Assembly (NCBI GenBank): GCA_963920705.1
Contig: OY987225.1
Span: forward strand, 4,900,334 to 4,964,333
From: Odiellus spinosus
Taxonomy: Eukaryota; Arthropoda; Arachnida; Opiliones; Phalangiidae
Reading direction: 5' to 3'
DNA length: 64,000 nucleotides
Shown here one piece after another: positions 40,730 through 53,891 of the stretch. Below the pieces are notes generated by a model. The model was not told the origin of the DNA and searched no databases. It worked only from the letters and a program-made list of their open reading frames with translations. Numbering within the stretch: the stretch's first letter is position 1; each line of letters opens with the position of its first letter. The translations under genes were made by a program, and so were the position numbers.

Positions 40730-43700
40730 GTGTTTTTCGAATCGTGTTTTTCGAATCGTGTTTTTCGAATCGTGATTTTCCGAATCCTGTTTATCGAATC
40801 CTGTTTTTCGAATCCTGTGTTTCGAGTCCTCTTTATGGAATCGTGTTTTTCGAATCGTGATTCTCGAATCGTGTTTTTCGAATCGTGTTTTTCAAATCGT
40901 GTTTTTCGAATCGTGTTTTTCGAATCGTGTTTTTCGAATCCTGCTTATCGAATCCTGTTTTTCGAATACTGTTTTTCGAGTCCTCTTTATAGAATCCTGT
41001 TTTTCGAATCGGGTTTTTCGAATCGGGTTTTTCGAATCGGGTTTTTCGAATCGGGTTTTTCGAATCGGGCTTTTCGAATCGTGATTTTCGAATCGTGTTT
41101 TGCGAATCGTGTTTTTCGAATCGTGTTTTTCGAATCGTGTTTTTCGAATCCTGTTTTTCGAATCGTGTTTTTCGAATCGTGTTTTTCGAATCGTGTTTTT
41201 CGAATCGGGTTTTTCGAATCGGGTTTTTTCGAATCGGGCTTTTCGAATCGTGTTTTTCGAATCCTGTTTATCGAATCCTGTTTTTCAAATCCTGTTTTTC
41301 GAGTCCTCTTTTTCGAATCCTGTTTTTTGAATCCTGTTTTTCGAATCCTGTTTTTCGAATCGGGTTTTTCGAATCGGGTTTTTTGAATCGGGTTTTTCGA
41401 ATCGTGTTTTTCGTATCGTGTTTTTCGAATCGTGTTTTTCGAATCGTGTTTTTCGCATCCTGTTTTTCGCATCCTGTTTTTCGCACCCTGTTTTTCGCAC
41501 CCTGTTTTTCGGATCCTGCTATTCGCATCCTGCTTTTCGCATCCTGCTTGTCGAATCCTGTTTTTCGTATCCTGTTTTTCGTATTCTGTTTTTCGAATCG
41601 TGTTTTTCGAATCGTGTTTTTCGAATCGTGTTTTTCGAATCGTGTTTTTCGAATCGTGTTTTTCGAATCGTGTTTTTCGAATCGTGTTTTTCGAATCGTG
41701 TTTTTCGAATCGTGTTTTTCGAATCGTGTTTTTCGAATCGTGTTTTTCGAATCGTGTTTTTCGATTCGTGTTTTTCGAATCGTGTTTTTCGAATCTTGTT
41801 TTTCGTATCCTGTTTTTCGTATCCTGTTTTTCGAATCGTGTTTTTCGAATCGTGTTTTTCGAATCGTAATTTTTCGAATCGTGTTTTTCGAATCCTGTTT
41901 TTCGAGTCCTCTTTATGGAATCCTGTTTTTCGAATCGGGTTTTTCGAATCGGGTTTTTCGAATCGGGTTTTTCGAATCGGGTTTTTCGAATCGTGTTTTT
42001 CGAATCGTGTTTTTCAAATCGTGTTTTTCGAATCTTGTTTTTCGTATCCTGTTTTTCGTATTCTGTTTTTCGAATCGTGTTTTTCGAATCGGGTTTTTCG
42101 AATCGGGTTTTCGAATCGTGTTTTTCGAATCGTGTTTTAAGAATCGTGTTTTTCGAATCGAGATTTTTGAATCGTGTTTTTCGAATCATGTTTTTCGAGT
42201 CGTGTTTATCGAATCGTGATTTTCGAATCGTGTTTTTCGAATCGGGTTTTTCGAATCGCAATTTTCGAATCGCGTTTCTCGAATCGCGTTTTTCGAATCG
42301 CGTTTTTCGAATCGCGTTTTTCGTATCGCGTTTTTCGAATCGCGTTTTTCGAATCGCGTTTTTCGAATCGTGTTTTTCGAATCGTGTTTTTCGAATCGTG
42401 TTTTTCGAATCGTGTTTTTCGAATCGGGTTTTTCGAATCGGGTTTTTCGAATCGGGTTTTTCGAATCGGGTTTTTCGAATCGGGGTTTTCGAATCGGGTT
42501 TTTCGAATCCTGTTTATGGAATCCTGTATTTCGAATCGGGTTTTTCGAATCGTGTTTTTCGAATCGTGATTTGCGAATCGTGTTTTTCGAATCGTGTTTT
42601 TCGAATCGTGTTTTTCGAATCGTGTTTTTCGAATCGTGATTTTCCGAATCCTGTTTATCGAATCCTGTTTTTCGAATCCTGTGTTTCGAGTCCTCTTTAT
42701 GGAATCGTGTTTTTCGAATCGTGATTCTCGAATCGTGTTTTTCGAATCGTGTTTTTCAAATCGTGTTTTTCGAATCGTGTTTTTCGAATCGTGTTTTTCG
42801 AATCCTGCTTATCGAATCCTGTTTTTCGAATACTGTTTTTCGAGTCCTCTTTATAGAATCCTGTTTTTCGAATCGGGTTTTTCGAATCGGGTTTTTCGAA
42901 TCGGGTTTTTCGAATCGGGTTTTTCGAATCGGGTTTTTCGAATCGGGCTTTTCGAATCGTGATTTTCGAATCGTGTTTTGCGAATCGTGTTTTTCGAATC
43001 GTGTTTTTCGAATCGTGTTTTTCGAATCCTGTTTTTCGAATCGTGTTTTTCGAATCGTGTTTTTCGAATCGTGTTTTTCGAATCGGGTTTTTCGAATCGG
43101 GTTTTTTCGAATCGGGCTTTTCGAATCGTGTTTTTCGAATCCTGTTTATCGAATCCTGTTTTTCAAATCCTGTTTTTCGAGTCCTCTTTTTCGAATCCTG
43201 TTTTTTGAATCCTGTTTTTCGAATCCTGTTTTTCGAATCGGGTTTTTCGAATCGGGTTTTTTGAATCGGGTTTTTCGAATCGTGTTTTTCGTATCGTGTT
43301 TTTCGAATCGTGTTTTTCGAATCGTGTTTTTCGCATCCTGTTTTTCGCATCCTGTTTTTCGCACCCTGTTTTTCGCACCCTGTTTTTCGGATCCTGCTAT
43401 TCGCATCCTGCTTTTCGCATCCTGCTTGTCGAATCCTGTTTTTCGTATCCTGTTTTTCGTATTCTGTTTTTCGAATCGTGTTTTTCGAATCGTGTTTTTC
43501 GAATCGTGTTTTTCGAATCGTGTTTTTCGAATCGTGTTTTTCGAATCGTGTTTTACGAATCGGGTTTTTCGAATCGGGTTTTTCGTATCCTGTTTCTCGT
43601 ATTCTGTTTTTCGAATCCTGTTTTTCGAATCGTGATTTTTCGAATCGTGTTTTTCGAATCCTGTTTTTCGAGTCCTCTTTATGGAATCCTGTTTTTCGAA

Positions 43701-45900
43701 TCCTGTTTTTCGAATCGGGTTTTTCGAATCGGGTTTTTCGAATCGGGTTTTTCGAATCGGGTTTTTCGAATCGTGTTTTTCAAATCGTGTTTTTCGAATC
43801 GTGTTTTTCGAATCGTGTTTTTCGAATCGTGTTTTTCGAATCGTGTTTTTCGAATCGTGTTTTTCGAATCGTGTTTTTCGAATCGTGTTTTTCGAATCGT
43901 GTTTTTCGATTCGTGTTTTTCGAATCGTGTTTTTCGAATCTTGTTTTTCGTATCCTGTTTTTCGTATTCTGTTTTTCGAATCGTGTTTTTCGAATCGTGT
44001 TTTTCGAATCGTGATTTTTCGAATCGTGTTTTTCGAATCCTGTTTTTCGAGTCCTCTTTATGGAATCCTGTTTTTCGAAACGGGTTTTTCGAATCGGGTT
44101 TTTCGAATCGGGTTTTTCGAATCGTGTTTTTCGAATCGTGTTTTTCAAATCGTGTTTTTCGAATCTTGTTTTTCGTATCCTGTTTTTCGTATTCTGTTTT
44201 TCGAATCGTGTTTTTCGAATCGGGTTTTTCGAATCGGGTTTTCGAATCGTGTTTTTCGAATCGTGTTTTAAGAATCGTGTTTTTCGAATCGAGATTTTTG
44301 AATCGTGTTTTTCGAATCATGTTTTTCGAATCGTGTTTATCGAATCGTGATTTTCGAATCGTGTTTTTCGAATCGGGTTTTTCGAATCGCAATTTTCGAA
44401 TCGCGTTTCTCGAATCGCGTTTTTCGAATCGCGTTTTTCGAATCGCGTTTTTCGTATCGCGTTTTTCGAATCGCGTTTTTCGAATCGCGTTTTTCGAATC
44501 GTGTTTTTCGAATCGTGTTTTTCGAATCGTGTTTTTCGAATCGTGTTTTTCGAATCGTGTTTTTCGAATCGGGTTTTTCGAATCGGGTTTTTTCGAATCG
44601 AGCTTTTCGAATCGTGTTTTTCGAATCCTGTTTATCGAATCCTGTTTTTCAAATCCTGTTTTTCGAGTCCTCTTTTTCGAATCCTGTTTTTTGAATCCTG
44701 TTTTTCGAATCCTGTTTTTCGAATCGGGTTTTTCGAATCGGGTTTTTTGAATCGGGTTTTTCGAATCGTGTTTTTCGTATCGTGTTTTTCGAATCGTGTT
44801 TTTCGAATCGTGTTTTTCGCATCCTGTTTTTCGCATCCTGTTTTTCGCACCCTGTTTTTCGCACCCTGTTTTTCGGATCCTGCTATTCGCATCCTGCTTT
44901 TCACATCCTGCTTGTCGAATCCTGTTTTTCGTATCCTGTTTTTCGTATTCTGTTTTTCGAATCGTGTTTTTCGAATCGTGTTTTTCGAATCATGTTTTTC
45001 GAATCGTGTTTTTCGAATCGTGTTTTTCGAATCGTGTTTTACGAATCGGGTTTTTCGAATCGGGTTTTTCGAATCGGGTTTTTCGTATCCTGTTTCTCGT
45101 ATTCTGTTTTTCGAATCCTGTTTTTCGAATCGTGATTTTTCGAATCGTGTTTTTCGAATCCTGTTTTTCGAGTCCTCTTTATGGAATCCTGTTTTTCGAA
45201 TCCTGTTTTTCGAATCGGGTTTTTCGAATCGGGTTTTTCGAATCGGGTTTTTCGAATCGTGTTTTTCAAATCGTGTTTTTCGAATCGTGTATTTCGAATC
45301 GTGTTTTTCGAATCGTGTTTTTCGAATCGTGTTTTTCGAATCGTGTTTTTCGAATCGTGTTTTTCGAATCGTGTTTTTCGAATCGGGTTTTTCGAATCGG
45401 GTTTTTCGAATCGGGTTTTTCGAATCGGGTTTTTCGAATCGGGGTTTTCGAATCGGGTTTTTCGAATCCTGTTTATGGAATCCTGTATTTCGAATCGGGT
45501 TTTTCGAATCGTGTTTTTCGAATCGTGATTTGCGAATCGTGTTTTTCGAATCGTGTTTTTCGAATCGTGTTTTTCGAATCGTGTTTTTCGAATCGTGATT
45601 TTCCGAATCCTGTTTATCGAATCCTGTTTTTCGAATCCTGTGTTTCGAGTCCTCTTTATGGAATCGTGTTTTTCGAATCGTGATTCTCGAATCGTGTTTT
45701 TCGAATCGTGTTTTTCAAATCGTGTTTTTCGAATCGTGTTTTTCGAATCGTGTTTTTCGAATCCTGCTTATCGAATCCTGTTTTTCGAATACTGTTTTTC
45801 GAGTCCTCTTTATAGAATCCTGTTTTTCGAATCGGGTTTTTCGAATCGGGTTTTTCGAATCGGGTTTTTCGAATCGGGCTTTTCGAATCGTGATTTTCGA
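40730..45900 (+). repeat. Sub-family of higher-order copies marked by CCTGCTTATCG
   Basis: The usual CCTGTTTATCG unit is replaced by CCTGCTTATCG near 40,940, 42,805 and 45,770, the only places I see it. Sharing of this private change by three neighbouring higher-order copies shows local amplification from one changed parent. The first two copies are displaced by 1,864 bases. Confidence 0.7.
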
Positions 45901-48300
45901 ATCGTGTTTTGCGAATCGTGTTTTTCGAATCGTGTTTTTCGAATCGTGTTTTTCGAATCCTGTTTTTCGAATCGTGTTTTTCGAATCGTGTTTTTCGAAT
46001 CGTGTTTTTCGAATCGGGTTTTTCGAATCGGGTTTTTTCGAATCGGGCTTTTCGAATCGTGTTTTTCGAATCCTGTTTATCGAATCCTGTTTTTCAAATC
46101 CTGTTTTTCGAGTCCTCTTTTTCGAATCCTGTTTTTTGAATCCTGTTTTTCGAATCCTGTTTTTCGAATCGGGTTTTTCGAATCGGGTTTTTTGAATCGG
46201 GTTTTTCGAATCGTGTTTTTCGTATCGTGTTTTTCGAATCGTGTTTTTCGAATCGTGTTTTTCGCATCCTGTTTTTCGCATCCTGTTTTTCGCACCCTGT
46301 TTTTCGCACCCTGTTTTTCGGATCCTGCTATTCGCATCCTGCTTTTCGCATCCTGCTTGTCGAATCCTGTTTTTCGTATCCTGTTTTTCGTATTCTGTTT
46401 TTCGAATCGTGTTTTTCGAATCGTGTTTTTCGAATCGTGTTTTTCGAATCGTGTTTTTCGAATCGTGTTTTACGAATCGGGTTTTTCGAATCGGGTTTTT
46501 CGTATCCTGTTTCTCGTATTCTGTTTTTCGAATCCTGTTTTTCGAATCGTGATTTTTCGAATCGTGTTTTTCGAATCCTGTTTTTCGAGTCCTCTTTATG
46601 GAATCCTGTTTTTCGAATCCTGTTTTTCGAATCGGGTTTTTCGAATCGGGTTTTTCGAATCGGGTTTTTCGAATCGGGTTTTTCGAATCGTGTTTTTCAA
46701 ATCGTGTTTTTCGAATCGTGTTTTTCGAATCGTGTTTTTCGAATCGTGTTTTTCGAATCGTGTTTTTCGAATCGTGTTTTTCGAATCGTGTTTTTCGAAT
46801 CGTGTTTTTCGAATCGTGTTTTTCGATTCGTGTTTTTCGAATCGTGTTTTTCGAATCTTGTTTTTCGTATCCTGTTTTTCGTATTCTGTTTTTCGAATCG
46901 TGTTTTTCGAATCGTGTTTTTCGAATCGTGATTTTTCGAATCGTGTTTTTCGAATCCTGTTTTTCGAGTCCTCTTTATGGAATCCTGTTTTTCGAATCGG
47001 GTTTTTCGAATCGGGTTTTTCGAATCGTGTTTTTCGAATCGTGTTTTTCAAATCGTGTTTTTCGAATCTTGTTTTTCGTATCCTGTTTTTCGTATTCTGT
47101 TTTTCGAATCGTGTTTTTCGAATCGGGTTTTTCGAATCGGGTTTTCGAATCGTGTTTTTCGAATCGTGTTTTAAGAATCGTGTTTTTCGAATCGAGATTT
47201 TTGAATCGTGTTTTTCGAATCATGTTTTTCGAATCGTGTTTATCGAATCGTGATTTTCGAATCGTGTTTTTCGAATCGGGTTTTTCGAATCGCAATTTTC
47301 GAATCGCGTTTCTCGAATCGCGTTTTTCGAATCGCGTTTTTCGAATCGCGTTTTTCGTATCGCGTTTTTCGAATCGCGTTTTTCGAATCGCGTTTTTCGA
47401 ATCGTGTTTTTCGAATCGTGTTTTTCGAATCGTGTTTTTCGAATCGTGTTTTTCGAATCGGGTTTTTCGAATCGGGTTTTTTCGAATCGAGCTTTTCGAA
47501 TCGTGTTTTTCGAATCCTGTTTATCGAATCCTGTTTTTCAAATCCTGTTTTTCGAGTCCTCTTTTTCGAATCCTGTTTTTTGAATCCTGTTTTTCGAATC
47601 CTGTTTTTCGAATCGGGTTTTTCGAATCGGGTTTTTTGAATCGGGTTTTTCGAATCGTGTTTTTCGTATCGTGTTTTTCGAATCGTGTTTTTCGAATCGT
47701 GTTTTTCGCATCCTGTTTTTCGCATCCTGTTTTTCGCACCCTGTTTTTCGCACCCTGTTTTTCGGATCCTGCTATTCGCATCCTGCTTTTCACATCCTGC
47801 TTGTCGAATCCTGTTTTTCGTATCCTGTTTTTCGTATTCTGTTTTTCGAATCGTGTTTTTCGAATCGTGTTTTTCGAATCATGTTTTTCGAATCGTGTTT
47901 TTCGAATCGTGTTTTTCGAATCGTGTTTTACGAATCGGGTTTTTCGAATCGGGTTTTTCGAATCGGGTTTTTCGTATCCTGTTTCTCGTATTCTGTTTTT
48001 CGAATCCTGTTTTTCGAATCGTGATTTTTCGAATTGTGTTTTTCGAATCCTGTTTTTCGAGTCCTCTTTATGGAATCCTGTTTTTCGAATCCTGTTTTTC
48101 GAATCGGGTTTTTCGAATCGGGTTTTTCGAATCGGGTTTTTCGAATCGGGTTTTTCGAATCGTGTTTTTCAAATCGTGTTTTTCGAATCGTGTATTTCGA
48201 ATCGTGTTTTTCGAATCGTGTTTTTCGAATCGTGTTTTTCGAATCGTGTTTTTCGAATCGTGTTTTTCGAATCGTGTTTTTCGAATCGTGTTTTTCGATT
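44300..48300 (+). repeat. 2,889-bp dimeric higher-order repeat
   Basis: The copies at 44.3-45.4 kb and 47.2-48.3 kb match at an offset of exactly 2,889 bases. They share private changes: CGAGCTTTTCG (44,600 and 47,489), TTTTCACATCC (44,902 and 47,791) and a CGAATCATG unit in the perfect-monomer run. The copy between them (signature at 46,263) lacks these changes. The order is therefore A-B-A, with steps of 1,445 and 1,444 bases: a dimer was amplified rather than a single copy. Confidence 0.8.
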
Positions 48301-48990
48301 CGTGTTTTTCGAATCGTGTTTTTCGAATCTTGTTTTTCGTATCCTGTTTTTCGTATTCTGTTTTTCGAATCGTGTTTTTCGAATCGTGTTTTTCGAATCG
48401 TGATTTTTCGAATCGTGTTTTTCGAATCCTGTTTTTCGAGTCCTCTTTATGGAATCCTGTTTTTCGAAACGGGTTTTTCGAATCGGGTTTTTCGAATCGG
48501 GTTTTTCGAATCGTGTTTTTCGAATCGTGTTTTTCAAATCGTGTTTTTCGAATCTTGTTTTTCGTATCCTGTTTTTCGTATTCTGTTTTTCGAATCGTGT
48601 TTTTCGAATCGGGTTTTTCGAATCGGGTTTTCGAATCGTGTTTTTCGAATCGTGTTTTAAGAATCGTGTTTTTCGAATCGAGATTTTTGAATCGTGTTTT
48701 TCGAATCATGTTTTTCGAATCGTGTTTATCGAATCGTGATTTTCGAATCGTGTTTTTCGAATCGGGTTTTTCGAATCGCAATTTTCGAATCGCGTTTCTC
48801 GAATCGCGTTTTTCGAATCGCGTTTTTCGAATCGCGTTTTTCGTATCGCGTTTTTCGAATCGCGTTTTTCGAATCGCGTTTTTCGAATCGTGTTTTTCGA
48901 ATCGTGTTTTTCGAATCGGGTTTTTCGAATCGGGTTTTTCGAATCGGGTTTTTCGAATCGGGTTTTTCGAATCGGGGTTTTCGAATCGGG

Positions 48991-51240
48991 TTTTTCGAAT
49001 CCTGTTTTTCGCATCCTGTTTTTCGAATCCTGTTTTTCGAATCCTGTTTTTCGAATCGTGTTTTTCGAATCGTGTTTTTCGAATCGTGTTTTTCGAATCG
49101 TGTTTTTCGAATCGTGTTTTTCGTATCCTGTTTTTTGTATCCTGTTTTTCGCATCCTGTTTTTCGAATCGTGTTTTTCGAATCGTGTTTTTCGAATCGTG
49201 TTTTTCGAATCGTGTTTTTCGAATCGTTTTTTTCGAATCGTGTTTTTCGAATCGTGCTTTTCGAATCGTTTTTTTCGAATCGTGTTTTTCGGATCGTTTT
49301 TTTCGAATCGTGTTTTTCGAATCTTTTTTTTCGAATCGTGTTTTTCGAATCGTGTTTTTCGTATCCTGTTTTTCGTATCCTGTTTTTCGAATCGTGTTTT
49401 TCGAATCGCGTTTTTCGAATCGTGTTTTTCGAATCTCAGTTTTCGAATCGGGTTTTTCGAATCGTACTTTTCGAATCGTGTTTTTCGTATCGTGTTTTTC
49501 GTATCGTGTTTTTCGAATCGTGTTTTTCGAATCGTGTTTTTCGAATCGTGTTTTTCGAATCGTGTTTTTCGAATCGTGTTTTTCGAATCGTGTTTTTCGA
49601 ATCGGGTTTTTCGAATCGGGTTTTTCGAATCGGGTTTTTCGAATCGGGTTTTTCGAATCGGGTTTTTCGAATCGGGTTTTTCGAATCGGGTTTTTCGAAT
49701 CGTGTTTTTCGAATCATGTTTTTCGAATCCTGTTTTTCGAATCCTGTTTTTCGAATGCTGTTTTTCGAATGCTGTGTTTCGAATCGTGTTTTTCGTATCC
49801 TGTTTTTTGTATCCTGTTTTTCGCATCCTGTTTTTCGAATCGTGTTTTTCGAATCGTGTTTTTCGAATCGTGTTTTTCGAATCGTGTTTTTCGAATCGTG
49901 TTTTTCGAATCGTTTTTTTCGAATCGTGTTTTTCGAATCGTGTTTTTCGAATCGTTTTTTTCGAATCGTGTTTTTCGAATCGTTTTTTTCGAATCGTGTT
50001 TTTCGAATCGTGTTTTTCGAATCGTGTTTTTCGAATCGTGTTTTTCGTATCCTGTTTTTCGTATCCTGTTTTTCGAATCGCGTTTTTCGAATCGCGTTTT
50101 TCGAATCGTGTTTTTCGAATCTCAGTTTTCGAATCGGGTTTTTCGAATCGTACTTTTCGAATCGTGTTTTTCGTATCGTGTTTTTCGAATCGTGTTTTTC
50201 GAATCGTGTTTTTCGAATCGTGTTTTTCGAATCGTGTTTTTCGAATCGGGTTTTTCGAATCGGGTTTTTCGAATCGGGTTTTTCGAATCGGGTTTTTCGA
50301 ATCGGGTTTTTCGAATCGTGTTTTTCGAATCGTGTTTTTCGCATCGTGTTTCTCGAATCGTGTTTTTCGCATCGTGTTTTTCGCATCGTGTTTTTCCAAT
50401 CGTGTTTTTCGCACCCTGTTTTTCGCACCCTGTTTTTCGCACCCTGTTTTTCGCATCCTGCTTTTCGCATCCTGTTTTTCGAATCCTTTTTTTCGAATGC
50501 TGTTTTTCGAATGCTGTTTTCCGAATGCTGTTTTCCGTATCCTGTTTTTCGAATCGTGTTTTTCGAATCGTGTTTTTCGAATCGGGTTTTTCGAATCGGG
50601 TTTTTCGAATCGGGTTTTTCGATCGTGTTTTTCGAATCTTGTTTTTCGTATCCTGTTTTTCGTATTCTGTTTTTCGAATCGTGTTTTTCGAATCGTGTTT
50701 TTCGAATCGTGTTTTTCGAATCGTGTTTTTTGAATCGTGTTTTTCGAATCGTGTTTTTCGAATCGTGTTTTTCGAATCGTGATTTTCGAATCGTGTTTTG
50801 CGAATCGTGTATTTCGAATCGGGTTTTTCGAATCGTGTTTTTCGAATCGTGATTTTCGAATCGTGTTTGGCGAATCGTGTTTTTCGCATCCTGTTTTTCG
50901 CACCCTGTTTTTCGCAACCTGTTTTTCGCATCCTGCTTTTCGCATCCTGTTTTTCGAATCCTGTTTTTCGAATCCTGTTTTTCGAATGCTGTTTTTCGAA
51001 TGCTGTTTTTCGAATGCTGTTTTTCGAATGCTGTTTTTTCGTATCCTGTTTTTCGTATCCTGTTTTTCGAATCGTGTTTTTCGAATCGTGTTTTTCGAAT
51101 CGTGTTTTTCGAATCGTGTTTTACGAATCGGGTTTTTCGAATCGGGTTTTTCGAATCGGATTTTTCGAATCGGGTTTTTCGAATCGGGTTTTTTGAATCG
51201 GGTTTTTCGAATCGGGTTTTTCGAATCGTGTTTTTCGAAT
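48991..51240 (+). repeat. Satellite domain D
   Basis: The vocabulary changes abruptly after 48,990. Here are CGTTTTTTTCG units, CTCAGTTTTCG units, GTTTTTTGTATCC, and runs of GCTGTTTTTCGAATG found nowhere else. Two tandem copies are visible. The GTATCC/TTTTTTGTATCC marker at 49,121 recurs at 49,793 (672 bases), and the CTCAG marker at 49,434 recurs at 50,120 (686 bases), the difference being one unit. A third, more diverged block with CGCACCC and GCTG units follows at 50,400-51,030. Confidence 0.75.
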
Positions 51241-53891
51241 CTTGTTTTTCGTATCCTGTTTTTCGTATTCTGTTTTTCGAATCGTGTTTTTCGAATCGTG
51301 TTTTTCGAATCGGGTTTTTCGAATCGTGTTTTTCGATTCGTGTTTTTCGAATCGTGATTTTCGAAACGTGTTTTTTGAATCGTGTTTTTCGAATCGTGTT
51401 TTTCGAATCGAGATTTTCGAGTCGTGTTTTTCAAATCGTGTTTTTCGAGTCCTGTTTATGGAATCCTGTTTTTCGAATCTTGTTTTTCGAATCCTGTTTT
51501 TCGAATCCTGTTTTTCGAATCCAGTTTTTTGAATCGGGTTTTTCGAATCGGGTTTTTCGAATCGTGTTTTTCGAAACGTGATTTTCGAATCGTGTTTTGC
51601 GAATCGTGTTTTGCGAATCGGGTTTTTGGAATCGGGCTTTTCGAATCGTGTTTTTCGAATCGTGATTTTCGAATCGTGTTTTTCGAATCGCGTTTTTCGC
51701 ATCCTGTTTTTCGCATCCTGTTTTTCGCATCCTGTTTTTCGCATCCTGTTTTTCGCATCCTGTTTTTCGAGTCGTGTTTTGCGAATCGGGTTTTTTGAAT
51801 CAGGTTTTTCGAATCGGGTTTTTCGAATCGGGTTTTTAGAATCGTGATTTTCGAATCGAGTTTTTCGAAACGGGTTTTTCGATTCGGGTTTTTCGTATCG
51901 GGTTTTTCGAATCGGGTTTTTCGAATCGTATTTTTCGAATCGGGTTTTTCGAATCGGGTTTTTCGAATCGGGTTTTTCGAATCGTGTTTTTCGAATCTTG
52001 TTTTTCGTATCCTGTCTTTCGTATTCTGTTTTTCGAATCGTGTTTTTCGAATCGGGTTTTTCGAATCGTGTTTTGCGAATCGTGTTTTTCGAATCGGGTT
52101 TTTCGAATCGGTTTTTCGAATCGTGTTTTTCGAATCGTGTTTTTCGAATCGCGTTTTTCGCATCCTGTTTTTCGCATCCTGTTTTTCGCATCCTGTTTTT
52201 CGCATCCTGTTTTTCGCATCCTGTTTTTCGAGTCGTGTTTTGCGAATCGGGTTTTTGAATCGGGTTTTTCGAATCGGGTTTTTCGAATCGTGTTTTTCGA
52301 ATCGTGATTTTAGAATCGTGATTTTCGAATAGTGATTTTCGAATCGAGTTTTTCGAATCGGGTTTTTCGATTCGGGTTTTTCGAATCGGGTTTTTCGAAT
52401 CGGATTTTTCGAATCGGGTTTTTCGAATCGGTTTTTTCGAATCGGGTTTTTCGAATCGTGTTTTTCGAATCTTGTTTTTCGTATCCTGCATTTCGTATTC
52501 TGTTTTTCGAATCGTGTTTTTCGAATCGGGTTTTTCGAATCGTGTTTTGCGAATCGTGCTTTTCGAATCGGGTTTTTCGAATCGGTTTTTCGAATCGTGT
52601 TTTACGATTCGTGTTTTTCGAATCGTGATTTTCGAAACGTGTTTTTCGAATCGTGTTTTTCGAATCAGGTTTTTCGAACCGGGTTTTTCGAATCGTGATT
52701 TTCGAGTCGTGTTTTGCGAATCGTGTTTTTCGAATCGGGTTTTTCGAGTCGGGCTTTTCGAATCGTGTTTTTCGAATCGTGTTTTTCGAATCGTGATTTT
52801 CGAATCGTGTTTTTCGAATCGTGTTTTTCGCATCCTGTTTTTCGAATCGTGTTTTTCGAATCGTGTTTTTCGCATCCTGTTTTTCGCATCCTGTTTTTCG
52901 AATCCTGTTTTTCGAATCCTATTTTTCGAATCGTGTTTTTCGAATCGTGTTTTTATAATCGTGTTTTTCGAATCGTGTTTTTCGAATCGTGTTTTTCGAA
53001 TCGTGTTTTACGAATCGGGTTTTTCGAATCGGGTTTTTCGAATCGGCTTTTTCGAATCGGGTTTTTCGAATCGGGTTTTTCGAATCTTGTTTTTCGTATC
53101 CTGTTTTTCGTATTCTGTTTTTCGAATCGTGTTTTTCGAATCGTGTTTTTCGAATCGTGATTTTCGAATCGTGTTTTGCGAATCGGGTTTTTCGAATCGG
53201 GTTTTTCGAATCGGGTTTTTCGAATCGTGTTTTTCGATTCGTGTTTTTCGAAACGTGATTTTCGAATCGTGTTTTGCGAATCGTGTTTTGCGAATCGGGT
53301 TTTTGGAATCGGGCTTTTCGAATCGTGTTTTTCGAATCGTGTTTCTCGCATCCTGTTTTTCGCATCCTGTTTTTCGCATCCTGTTTTTCGCATCCTGTTT
53401 TTCGAATCCTGTTTTTCGAATACTGTTTTTCGAGTCGTGTTTTGCGAATCGGATTTTTTTTCGAGTCCGCTTTATGGAATCTTGTTTTTCGAATCGTGTT
53501 TTTCGAATCGTCTTTTTCGAATCGTCTTTTTCGAATCGGGTTTTTCGAATCGGGTTTTTCGAATCGGGTTTTTCGAATCGGGTTTTTCGAATCGGGCTTT
53601 TCGAATCGTGTTTTGCGAATCGTGTTTTTCGAATCTGGTTTTTCGAATCGTGATTTTCCGAATCGTGTTTTACGAATCGTGTTTTTCGAATCCTGTTTTT
53701 CGAGTCCTCTTTTTCGAATCCTGTTTTTCGAATCCTGTTTTTCGAATCGGGTTTTTCGAATCGGGTTTTTCGAATCGGGTTTTTCGAATCGGGTTTTTCG
53801 AATCGGGTTTTTCGAATCGTGTTTTCCGAATCGTGATTTTCGAATCGTGTTTTTCGAATCGTGTTTTTCGAATCGTGTTTTTCGAATCGTG

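Larger units (their letters stand above)
27836..48990 (+). repeat. Satellite domain C: higher-order repeats of 1.4-2.8 kb
   Basis: This is the most regular part. A signature of two CGCATCC units, CGCACCC units, a GGATCCTGCTATTCG unit, two CGCATCCTGCTT units and a TGCTTGTCG unit starts at 27,871, 30,045, 32,161, 34,011, 35,484, 37,264, 38,694, 41,454, 43,332, 44,818, 46,263 and 47,707. Spacings are 2,174, 2,116, 1,850, 1,473, 1,780, 1,430, 2,760, 1,878, 1,486, 1,445 and 1,444 bases. Most copies also carry a CGCG block, a GAATCGAGATTTTTG unit with TTTTAAG nearby, and a variable run of perfect monomers. Lengths differ mainly by whole units or whole sub-blocks, as expected from unequal exchange. 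Confidence 0.85.

Noticed and set aside
27871-48990. CRISPR-like array of regularly spaced repeats.
   Set aside because: There are no unique spacers. Everything between repeats is the same 14-base unit, and the context is eukaryotic.
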